From DAOTTW01 sp034437615 (lineage in GTDB: Bacteria; Chloroflexota; Anaerolineae; Aggregatilineales; Phototrophicaceae), in assembly GCA_034437615.1 (NCBI GenBank), contig DAOTTW010000197.1, forward strand, positions 1 through 15,270: a stretch of DNA of 15,270 nucleotides, read 5' to 3'. Each line of letters starts with the position of its first letter. Within the stretch, counting starts at the first letter, position 1. Below, piece by piece: positions 1 through 6,161 of the stretch. A program made the position numbers and the translations under genes. The notes beneath the pieces were generated by a model. That model was not told where the DNA came from and made no database searches. It saw only the letters and a list, made by a program, of their open reading frames with translations.

Positions 1-241
1 TAGCCGCGTTACGATTAGCGCACAGGATGCATCCGGCACGCTGGACCCGCTACTGCGCCTGATCGCGCCAGATGGCCGGGTGATCGCAAGCAATGACGAC
101 CACAACAGCGACGACCTGACGCTGAATGTCTTCGATGCACAAATCCGCGCTGTGCTGCCTGGCACGGCTGGCCGCTACACCGTCGAAATTCGTGATTTTA
201 CGGGGGCTGCTGGCGTTATCCTGCTGCACATGCAGTATTAA
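1..241 (+). CDS. C-terminus of a secreted protein with a PPC-like (pre-peptidase C-terminal) domain, 5'-partial
   Basis: An open frame enters from the left edge (first complete codon at base 2) and stops at TAA 239-241, leaving 79 residues. The visible part reads as one beta-sandwich unit: VTISAQDASGTLDPLLRLIA, then a DGRVIASNDD turn, then GRYTVEIRDF near the end. A 'D..LRL..PDG..IA.NDD' segment followed by 'G.YTVEI' is typical of PPC domains, which sit at the C-terminus of secreted proteases and other exported bacterial proteins and are often processed or used for substrate or surface attachment. The catalytic or N-terminal part lies outside the window, so the function of the whole protein cannot be named. 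It is followed by a hairpin repeat, not by another gene of an operon. Confidence 0.75.
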   Translation, partial: SRVTISAQDASGTLDPLLRLIAPDGRVIASNDDHNSDDLTLNVFDAQIRAVLPGTAGRYTVEIRDFTGAAGVILLHMQY

Positions 242-255
242 ACGTTAGTTGTTTC

Positions 256-314
256 GGACGTGCCGTTGCGCGTCCCTACAGAATGCCATCGCAGGGACGC
301 CCTATCGGGCGTCC
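256..314. repeat. Palindromic repeat cluster A: two GTAGGG-type hairpins in opposite orientation
   Basis: Two short hairpins lie between the PPC-domain gene and nusB. The first pairs GGACG (256-260) with CGTCC (271-275), has an inner GC/GC pair, and ends in the tag CTACA, which reads TGTAGGGACG on the minus strand. The second is a perfect 8-bp stem, GGACGCCC (295-302) and GGGCGTCC (307-314), with loop TATC, preceded by CGCA. GCGTCCCT (270-277) can also pair with AGGGACGC (293-300), so alternative folds compete. Neither hairpin is followed by a T-run, so these are not classic terminators, although they could act at the 3' end of the upstream transcript. Confidence 0.6.
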
Positions 315-437
315 GCCGAAAATCAACCGATTTCAACGCACGAATGCGCTTGGATGCCTGTAGATCATAGCAGCGTTCTGGTGTAAACTGGAACGCTAGC
401 CCTGACATTTGCGTTGCATGGTGATAACCACAATCTT

Positions 438-1052
438 ATGACAAATTACTCCGATTCCTTTGTGTTCGACCCGAATAGCGATAACGTCGTCAACCGCGTG
501 GCCCTTGAACATGATATGTCAATGGATTTGCGCAGTGCAGCACGCCGCATCGCGCTACAGGCCCTGTATGAACTCGACACGAGCGGGCACAGCGTGCAAC
601 AGGTGATCGCCAGCCATTTCGTCTACGATGAAATCCACGACGAATCGCTGGCGATTGAGATTTACCTGAACCGCATGGCCAGCCCCGAAGAACGGCATGA
701 AGTGCCGCGTATTGCCAGCTTCATCAGCCAATTGGTGATGGGTGTGCGTGCGCGTCAGGATGACATTGATTATGTTTTGCAGAAATACGCCCCCGATTGG
801 CCGATAGATCAGGTCGCGGTGATTGACCGCACGATTTTACGGCTGGCCCTGTACGAATTGAGCGTGCTCACGACGCCGCAGAATGTCGCCATTTCGCAGG
901 CGATTGACCTCGCTAACCAATTCGGCGCAGAGGGCACACAACGCTTTGTCAACGGCGTGCTGGGTGCCCTCGATGATAACGTCGAGGAAATCCGCCAGTA
1001 CATCGTTGACCAACAACAGAGCGCCGGACGTAATGCCAGCGCGGATGCCTGA
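438..1052 (+). CDS. nusB: Transcription antitermination factor NusB
   Basis: NusB binds boxA RNA together with S10 (NusE) in the antitermination complex that keeps RNA polymerase processive through rRNA operons. The protein is all-helical. The NusB family core begins at RSAARRIALQALYELDTSGH and carries the diagnostic C-terminal half WPIDQVAVIDRTILRLALYE, then VAISQAIDLANQFG and RFVNGVLGAL. The start is uncertain. The frame is open from a TTG at 414, and ATGs occur at 438, 516 and 522; none has a good Shine-Dalgarno. I chose 438 (204 residues). Typical NusB starts just before the RSAARR helix, so 516 or 522 could be the true start, leaving a short acidic N-terminal extension as an artefact. 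The tail after GALDDNVEEI is longer than usual and polar. rnpB follows 44 bases downstream. Confidence 0.9.
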   Translation: MTNYSDSFVFDPNSDNVVNRVALEHDMSMDLRSAARRIALQALYELDTSGHSVQQVIASHFVYDEIHDESLAIEIYLNRMASPEERHEVPRIASFISQLVMGVRARQDDIDYVLQKYAPDWPIDQVAVIDRTILRLALYELSVLTTPQNVAISQAIDLANQFGAEGTQRFVNGVLGALDDNVEEIRQYIVDQQQSAGRNASADA

Positions 1053-1084
1053 CATTTCTAAAGCACATCATATGCCCTGGCGCG

Positions 1085-1096
1085 TACAATAGGTCT
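1085..1096 (+). promoter_or_regulatory. -10 element of the rnpB promoter
   Basis: TACAAT at 1085-1090 ends six bases before G1097, where the P1 helix of RNase P RNA begins. This is the spacing expected between a sigma-70 -10 box and a transcription start. I see no convincing -35 hexamer at 16-18 bases spacing. The same TACAAT hexamer occurs at suitable positions upstream of the kinase gene (minus strand, 4811-4806) and the GT2 gene (11438-11443), which strengthens the call. Confidence 0.5.
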
Positions 1097-1466
1097 GTCA
1101 GGTTGACCAGAGGATCGCGGCTTGTCTTGCGCAAGCTGAGGAAAGTCCGCACTCCACAGGGCGCGGTGCTGGCTAACGGCCAGGCGGGGTAACCCGACGG
1201 CAGAGTGCAACAGAGAGCAGATTGCATCATGTCAAGCATGGTGTGAGGGTGAAAGGGTGCGGTAAGGGCGCACCGGCGTCGGCAGTGATGTCGGCGGCCA
1301 GGCAAACCCCACCGGGAGCAATGCCAAGCAGGAGCCAGGGGCAGCCCGTCCCATTGAAGCTCCGGGTAGGCAGCAGGAGGCGGTCAGCAATGGCCGTCCC
1401 AGATAGATGATCCTCACTCGTGTTGTGATACACGAGCACAGAATGCGGCTTATACGTCAGCCTGAC
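1097..1466 (+). ncRNA. rnpB: RNase P RNA, bacterial type A
   Basis: This is the catalytic RNA of ribonuclease P, which matures tRNA 5' ends. The universally conserved blocks are present in order: GAGGAAAGTCCGCACTCC (1138-1155), AACAGAGAGCAGA (from 1209), the GGGTGAAAGGGTGCGGTAAG block with GCGCACCGG (about 1247-1275), a CCACCGGGAGCAATGCC block (about 1309-1325), ATAGATGATC before the 3' strand, and ACAGAATGCGGCTTAT (1438-1453). The ends are set by P1: GTCAGGTTGAC (1097-1107) pairs with GTCAGCCTGAC (1456-1466) over 11 bp with one G-U. Length is about 370 nt, within the normal range. It lies between nusB and the citrate synthase homologue and has its own -10 box. The ORFs that overlap it on both strands are spurious. 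Confidence 0.97.
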
Positions 1467-1505
1467 CCGCTCCGGCGGAGCGGCGTTTGCGCTTATGCGC
1501 TTTAC
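1467..1505 (+). terminator. Probable terminator of rnpB
   Basis: Directly after P1 a GC-rich hairpin pairs CCGCTCC (1467-1473) with GGAGCGG (1477-1483) around a 3-nt loop, followed by CGTTTGC. A second small hairpin, GCGC-TTAT-GCGC, follows and is trailed by TTTACG. The uridine tracts are short, so termination may be imperfect, but the position immediately 3' of a stable RNA fits well. Confidence 0.5.
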
Positions 1506-1576
1506 GTCAAGCTGCGTTGCCACTCGTCAACCTCCGATGATTAGCCGCATGACATCAGCATAGCAGAATGCACACG

Positions 1577-1607
1577 TTGCCCGTAGTTGGCCTATTTGTG
1601 GTACACT
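1577..1607 (+). promoter_or_regulatory. Candidate promoter of the HTH-citrate synthase gene
   Basis: TTGCCC (1577-1582) and TACACT (1602-1607) are separated by 19 bases, slightly longer than ideal. Transcription would start near 1614, giving a leader of about 38 bases. A perfect TTGACA at 1633-1638 lies too close to the start codon to act for this gene. No strong Shine-Dalgarno is seen before the ATG; the nearest purine run is ACAGG about 12 bases upstream. Confidence 0.3.
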
Positions 1608-1651
1608 GCGCCATATATGTTGATTCAATGTGTTGACAGGTACACGCACTC

Positions 1652-2920
1652 ATGAAGCGTTACATGACAGCAAAAGAAGCAGCGTCAAGGCTAGAGGTCA
1701 ATATGCAGACGTTGTATGCCTACGTCAGCCGCGGCTTGATACGCTCTGAGGGCGAGGAGGGCCGCCGTGAACGCCGCTATTACGTCGAGGATGTTGAGAA
1801 GCTGTTGGCCCGCAGGGAAAGCCGCCGCAACCCGGAAAAGCTGGCACAGGACGCGCTGCATTGGGGTGCGCCGGTGCTGGAATCAGCCATCACGCTGATT
1901 GACGAGGGCCGTGTGTATTATCGTGGGCAGGATGTGCTGAAACTGGCGACAAGCTCCAACATCGAGGCGGTTGCAGCGCTCATCTGGCTAGAAGACGCGC
2001 ATAGAGCAGCGTCTTTATTCCGTGTAGATCATGAAGCTGTGCATATTTCAGCCCGTAAATACGAGACGATGCTGCTACACGTCGAAGTAGATGGTGCGCA
2101 ACTGACGCCCTTGCAATCCATGATGACATTTTTGCCCATCGCCGCCGCAGATGACCTGACAGCCTACGATTTGCGGCCTGTGACGGTGGCTCAGACGGGC
2201 GCACGCATTTTGCGCTTGATGGTCTCGGTGGCATCAGGGGACGTACCGGACGATGTGCCGATTGCGGCCATGCTGCGTCAGGGCTGGGTGCAGCAGGATG
2301 CTATTTCAGCGGACCGTGCCGAAGCGCTGCTCTCTGCGGCGCTGGTCTTGTGTGCGGACCATGAACTGAATGCGTCGTCTTTTACGGCGCGTGTGGTGGC
2401 GTCTGCGGGGTCTACGCCTTACGCGGTGATCTCGGCGGGGCTGGCGGCGTTGCAAGGTGGCAAGCACGGCGGCCACACGGAGCGCATCGAGGCCCTATTG
2501 CAGGAGGCCGAAAGCGCCGGAGGCATCAAGGCTGCCATGCAATCCCGTCTGCGACGCGGCGAAAGCATCCCCGGTTTCGGCCATCCGCTGTATCCACAGG
2601 GCGACCCACGCGGTCAATTGCTGCTGGATTTGATCGCACAGTATATGCCGGGTTCGGAGGTGGTCGCGCTAGCACAGGACGCCACGGCTAGCGCACAGGA
2701 CTTGCTGAACGAGGCCCCTACGCTGGATACGGCGCTGGTCGTGTTGGGGCGAGCGCTGAGCCTACCCCAACACAGCCCATTGGCGCTGTTTGCGTTGGGG
2801 CGCACGGTAGGGTGGATTGGTCATGCCATCGAACAATATGCGCTGGACCGCCTGATACGGCCCCGTGCACGCTACACGGGCCTTTACCCCGCCGATGACC
2901 TTGACGAGACCAACGTCTAG
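1652..2920 (+). CDS. Citrate synthase family protein with an N-terminal helix-turn-helix domain
   Basis: 422 residues in two parts. Residues 1 to about 60 (MTAKEAASRLEVNMQTLYAY followed by VSRGLIRSE and RRERRYYVEDVEKLL) form a MerR/excisionase-like winged helix-turn-helix. From about residue 70 to the end is a citrate synthase fold: SAITLIDEGRVYYRGQDVLK, ADHELNASSF with H237 (oxaloacetate-binding position), GGKHGGHTE with H272, GFGHPLYPQGDPRG with H311 and R320, PTLD with D359, GRTVGWIGHAIEQY, and a C-terminal RPRARYTG arginine. H272, H311 and D359 correspond to the catalytic triad of the pig enzyme (H274, H320, D375), so condensation of acetyl-CoA with a 2-oxoacid is plausible. Such HTH-fused forms are a recognised but little-studied family; whether they are enzymes, regulators or both is not established. 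The stop codon overlaps that of the converging kinase gene. Confidence 0.9.
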   Translation: MKRYMTAKEAASRLEVNMQTLYAYVSRGLIRSEGEEGRRERRYYVEDVEKLLARRESRRNPEKLAQDALHWGAPVLESAITLIDEGRVYYRGQDVLKLATSSNIEAVAALIWLEDAHRAASLFRVDHEAVHISARKYETMLLHVEVDGAQLTPLQSMMTFLPIAAADDLTAYDLRPVTVAQTGARILRLMVSVASGDVPDDVPIAAMLRQGWVQQDAISADRAEALLSAALVLCADHELNASSFTARVVASAGSTPYAVISAGLAALQGGKHGGHTERIEALLQEAESAGGIKAAMQSRLRRGESIPGFGHPLYPQGDPRGQLLLDLIAQYMPGSEVVALAQDATASAQDLLNEAPTLDTALVVLGRALSLPQHSPLALFALGRTVGWIGHAIEQYALDRLIRPRARYTGLYPADDLDETNV

Positions 2921-4767
2921 CTGCGGCGCTTATGCTGGCCACGTTCGGCTTCATCCACGAAGCTGTCGCTTAGCTCGCCGTCTTCATTTAAGCGCACGCT
3001 GTTCGGGCTTTCGATCAGGTTTGACAGGCGCATATCTTCGTCACCTGCATTTGCCGCAACTGTATCGGTTGTATCTATAGCTGCTGCATCTGTGGCTGAA
3101 TTCTGTTTTGCGTGCTGTTGCCCTTGTTTTTTGCGATTAGGGCCGAACTCTTTGTCAAATTCTTTTTCCAGTTCACGCTCAATCTCCTGTTTGATCTCCT
3201 CGCGTACCATCGCAAAGGGGCCGCGCTGCTTGCCCTTGCCGCGCTGTGGCACGGCAACCTGACCCTTGCCCGCTGTGGCCCTACCACCGCTCCGGCGGGC
3301 ACGCTCCGCTTCGATTTCACGCCGGATCATGGCCTCGCGTCTGGCTGCACCAGCGCCATGTTTGCTGCGATATTCCATATATTGCGCAAAAACGCCGGAC
3401 CCCCACGCCAACATTGGGATGAACGGCCAGGGGAAGCCACGAAAGCCGGATGTGAAGCCCCAGATGCCAAATAGCATGGCATTGATGAACACGAAGATCA
3501 CCAGATGCGTTGCGAATTCCTGGCGTGCTTTCATCTTCCGGGCGACGCGCTTGCGAATCTCACGATCATCAACGGCGTCGGGGGCATCGTAGCCATAATC
3601 GTTGGCGTCTTCATCACCGAGTTCACGGGCGATGAGTTCGCTATCGACGCGCTCTTCGATCATGGATTTGATCTCGTCCCAGCCTGTGCCAAAGCGTTGG
3701 CTCAGCTTACCCCAATCGAATTGGCCTAAATCCAGGCTGGCTTCGATCTCGCGCTTGATGTCGTCTTTCACTTCTTGGCGCTTTTTGCGGCGCTCAGCCC
3801 TGGCTTTGCCGGGAGCGCTGATGACGGGTGGCTCCGGGTTTTGCTGTCGGGCCGCTGGCGCTGCCCCTTGCGCTGGTGGCGTGTCTTTGGCTGTGACGAT
3901 GACCTTCTCCACTAGCGATTCATCATCGTAGGCGGCTTCTGACTGTTCGCTGCGTAGCGCTGCCTCAAAATCCCGCATCAAATGTATAGCGCTGTCATAG
4001 CGCTGTTGGGGCTTTTTGGCCAATGCACGCCCGATAACGGCATCAACGGCGTCATTCAGGTTCGGGTTACGTTCGCTGGGTGGCTGTGGCTCGGAATAGA
4101 TGTGGCCGTGCACGATGGCATAGGGTGTATCCGCAGTGAAGGGCACCGCGCCTGTGATGAGTTCGTACAGGATGACACCAAACGAATACAGGTCGGTTTG
4201 CGTCGTCAGGTCTTTATCGCCGCGTGCCTGCTCCGGCGAGATGTAAAACGGCGTGCCCAGCATCATATCGTGGCTGATAGTAGATTCACCCATTTGCGTG
4301 ATGCGTGCCAGCCCGAAATCCGTGATGTAGGGGCGGCCTTCGTCGTCCAGCAGGATATTCGAGGGCTTAATATCCCGATGCAGGATACCCCGGCCATGCG
4401 CATAATCCAACGCAGCAGCTACGAGCTTCATGGTGCGCACGGTCTCCTCAAGCGAAAGGCCCGTTTTCAGCGCACGGCGCTTGAGCGTCGGCCCATCAAT
4501 GCACTTCATCACCAGGTAGGGGCGGCCCTCGTATTCATCATAATCGTAGATGGGCACGATATTGGGGTGCTCCAGGCTGGCGACGATACGCGCTTCGCGG
4601 CTGAAGCGGGCGCGAAAACTCTCGTCTTGTAATAGGTTTTGGTGCATCACCTTGATAGCGACTGCGCGATCCAGCTTGAGTTGGCGGGCGCGGTAGACCG
4701 TCGCCATGCCCCCTTGACCAATTTCGCGCTCAATCTCATAAGCACCGATGATTTCGCCGACTTGCAT
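2917..4767 (-). CDS. Membrane-anchored eukaryotic-type serine/threonine protein kinase with a 2TM module
   Basis: 616 residues. Residues 10 to about 275 are a complete Hanks-type kinase: IGQGGMATVY glycine loop (16-25), K39, E58, HRDIKPSN with D132 and N137, DFG 150-152, and GTPFYISPE in the activation segment. All catalytic residues are present. A charged linker follows, then a two-helix membrane segment at about 418-468 (FATHLVIFVFINAMLFGIWG, then PWPFIPMLAWGSGVFAQYME) resembling 2TM domains, then a basic/acidic helix-rich tail. The N- and C-termini should both be cytoplasmic. No PASTA or other extracellular sensor is present. A short helical motif of DDIK/DEIK/EEIK type recurs three times outside the kinase domain (335, 364, 523). 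The ATG is preceded by ACGGAGCGCAGG, a usable ribosome-binding region, and by its own promoter. The neighbouring kinase-like protein and PP2C suggest one phosphorylation module. Confidence 0.93.
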   Translation of the reverse strand: MQVGEIIGAYEIEREIGQGGMATVYRARQLKLDRAVAIKVMHQNLLQDESFRARFSREARIVASLEHPNIVPIYDYDEYEGRPYLVMKCIDGPTLKRRALKTGLSLEETVRTMKLVAAALDYAHGRGILHRDIKPSNILLDDEGRPYITDFGLARITQMGESTISHDMMLGTPFYISPEQARGDKDLTTQTDLYSFGVILYELITGAVPFTADTPYAIVHGHIYSEPQPPSERNPNLNDAVDAVIGRALAKKPQQRYDSAIHLMRDFEAALRSEQSEAAYDDESLVEKVIVTAKDTPPAQGAAPAARQQNPEPPVISAPGKARAERRKKRQEVKDDIKREIEASLDLGQFDWGKLSQRFGTGWDEIKSMIEERVDSELIARELGDEDANDYGYDAPDAVDDREIRKRVARKMKARQEFATHLVIFVFINAMLFGIWGFTSGFRGFPWPFIPMLAWGSGVFAQYMEYRSKHGAGAARREAMIRREIEAERARRSGGRATAGKGQVAVPQRGKGKQRGPFAMVREEIKQEIERELEKEFDKEFGPNRKKQGQQHAKQNSATDAAAIDTTDTVAANAGDEDMRLSNLIESPNSVRLNEDGELSDSFVDEAERGQHKRRS

Positions 4768-4805
4768 GGGTTCCTGCGCTCCGTATGGTTGGTGGTGTTA
4801 CGCTA

Positions 4806-4834
4806 ATTGTACGGAATAGTCAGCAGGGTTACAA
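4806..4834 (-). promoter_or_regulatory. Sigma-70-type promoter of the Ser/Thr kinase gene
   Basis: On the minus strand TTGTAA (4834-4829) and TACAAT (4811-4806) are separated by exactly 17 bases. Transcription would begin near 4799, giving a leader of about 31 bases. The kinase gene can therefore be transcribed independently of the kinase-like gene just upstream on the same strand. Confidence 0.6.
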
Positions 4835-4861
4835 GGAAAGCGCTCAAGACCCCTTGTAGCC
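4827..4861. other. Inverted repeat between the two kinase genes, overlapping the -35 box
   Basis: GGTTACAAGG (4827-4836) pairs with CCTTGTAGCC (4852-4861) over 10 bp with one T-G pair; the 15-base loop contains the palindrome AGCGCT. It begins three bases beyond the stop of the minus-strand kinase-like gene and covers the -35 box of the next promoter. There is no T-run on either side, so it is a weak terminator candidate; an operator over the -35 is an alternative reading. Confidence 0.4.
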
Positions 4862-4863
4862 TG

Positions 4864-5982
4864 TCATGGGATAACGCGATGGTTCAGCATGTCATTAGCG
4901 GCTTTAATCAAGCGGCGTAACTCGTTTTCCATGTCCTCGCTGATGTCATCCAAAATCAGCGCCTCGCGCAGCATATCGCGGGCTTCACGGATGCGGTCTT
5001 CGCCCTCGCGCAGGCGTTGCAAGCCTTGCTGCAATTGCGTGCGGGCATCACGGGTGGCGGGGCTGGTATAAAACAACGGGAAATTCTGCCCGTGCAGCGC
5101 CGCCACCTCTTGCAGCGCATCCGAGAATTCATCCAGGCGCGTCAGTTGCATCGCTGCGCCGCGTTGCAGTAAATCGCGCAAGGCCTGGCTGAGCGATGGC
5201 TCCATCATAAAATCCAGCTCGGTAATCTCTTGATAGCGCGACTCAACCACATCCATACCGCCCGGTTGGGGCCGCAACGATGACTTTTGCGGTGACATGC
5301 CTGTAAACACTGGATAGAGGATGCCTACACACAGGTTATGCACGTCTTTGGCGTATTCTTGCTGGTCCGCTGCGCCGCCGAGCAATTGCCGCGAACTGTT
5401 GAAATCAATCACGCGCAGGTCCAGCCCATCCCAGTAGACGTGCTCTAGCTTATGATCCAGGTACACAATCTGATGGGAGTGCGCCTCACGCAATACCTGC
5501 ACGAATTGCCACGCCAGCGTGATGCCCTCTTCGCTGGGTAGGCGGCGGCGGGCGTTGCCCTGGTTGGGCTTCATAGCATAAAACAGGTTCTCTGTGCGTG
5601 GCATATGCTCTAACGTCAAATAAGGCCGCCAGCCCTTATGTGCAAAATCGGCCATCTGCCGCCGGAACGTAGCGACATCGGTGCCGAGGCTTTCAATGTC
5701 GCCGTCGGCGGGCGCTTCCTCGTGTGTCGCCACGTACCCACAATCATAGAGGCGCACCACGTAGGCGTTACTGCCGAGCTTGTGCAAAATCTCCGCTTCA
5801 TTGGCGAAGGCGCGATACTCCCAGCGCATATCACCATCCGCCATCAGGTGCTCCGGGCGCAGCACCTTGAAGGCCACTGTGCGGTTTTGCCGCTTGTCCT
5901 GTGCATCCAATACCCGCGCATAATGGCCCGGTGCGAAGGTGTCGATGAAGTTATCAATACGGTAAAGGTCGGTTAATTCCAT
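4864..5982 (-). CDS. Divergent protein kinase-like protein with altered catalytic motifs
   Basis: 372 residues. Kinase-fold landmarks are visible but degenerate. The glycine loop is replaced by FAPGHYARV (16-24). VAFKVLRPEH supplies K39. The catalytic loop HRDIKPxN is YLDHKLEH (174-181), keeping D176 and K178 but replacing H, R and the metal-binding N (H181 here). DFG is DFN (193-195), keeping D193. A loop of about 40 residues rich in acidic residues is inserted around 90-125. The last 70 residues (from TQLQQGLQRLREGEDRIREA) are predicted helical and probably coiled-coil. There is no membrane segment, so it should be cytoplasmic. It lies 96 bases upstream of the membrane kinase on the same strand and is divergent from the PP2C gene. 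It could be an atypical active kinase or a pseudokinase scaffold; retention of K39, D176 and D193 leaves activity possible. No Shine-Dalgarno is visible before the ATG. Confidence 0.75.
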   Translation of the reverse strand: MELTDLYRIDNFIDTFAPGHYARVLDAQDKRQNRTVAFKVLRPEHLMADGDMRWEYRAFANEAEILHKLGSNAYVVRLYDCGYVATHEEAPADGDIESLGTDVATFRRQMADFAHKGWRPYLTLEHMPRTENLFYAMKPNQGNARRRLPSEEGITLAWQFVQVLREAHSHQIVYLDHKLEHVYWDGLDLRVIDFNSSRQLLGGAADQQEYAKDVHNLCVGILYPVFTGMSPQKSSLRPQPGGMDVVESRYQEITELDFMMEPSLSQALRDLLQRGAAMQLTRLDEFSDALQEVAALHGQNFPLFYTSPATRDARTQLQQGLQRLREGEDRIREARDMLREALILDDISEDMENELRRLIKAANDMLNHRVIP

Positions 5983-6051
5983 AGTGTTCGCTAATTCTGT
6001 TGAACTCAGGTGATGGTTGCTATTGACGCCCTAGCGTAGCGTGACATGCTG

Positions 6052-6105
6052 GCAAACGCTATAGCACATTCCAGCAGACTCTGCTGCAAAGTGCTTGCCG
6101 TTTGC
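6052..6105. promoter_or_regulatory. Nested three-tier inverted repeat in the divergent kinase-like/PP2C intergenic region
   Basis: Three pairs of arms share one axis near 6079: GCAAACG (6052-6058) with CGTTTGC (6099-6105), AGCAC (6063-6067) with GTGCT (6091-6095), and AGCAG (6073-6077) with CTGCT (6081-6085) around the loop ACT. Internal loops separate the arms. The right outer arm overlaps the candidate -35 box of the PP2C promoter. It could be an operator shared by the divergent genes, or an RNA hairpin if transcription of either gene starts far upstream. Confidence 0.45.
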
Positions 6106-6129
6106 ATCGTAGTCGTGCTACTGTAAGAT
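6102..6129 (+). promoter_or_regulatory. Candidate promoter of the PP2C gene
   Basis: TTGCAT (6102-6107) and TAAGAT (6124-6129) are 16 bases apart, giving a start near 6136. The match to consensus is modest. GAGGG at 6150-6154 is a good Shine-Dalgarno seven bases before the ATG at 6162. Confidence 0.35.
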
Positions 6130-6161
6130 AAAGAAAATAGGCATCGTCTGAGGGACCGGGC

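Noticed and set aside
1227..1523. 98-residue minus-strand frame and other small ORFs across 1222-1523
   Set aside because: They overlap the structured, conserved RNase P RNA.
3982..4632. 216-residue open frame on the plus strand inside the kinase gene
   Set aside because: It is antisense to the conserved Hanks kinase domain; its residues mirror kinase codons and show no domain of their own.
4827..4861. Strong intrinsic terminator between the kinase-like and kinase genes
   Set aside because: The 10-bp stem is real, but no T-run follows on the minus strand and one pair becomes A-C there, so it is listed only as an inverted repeat.
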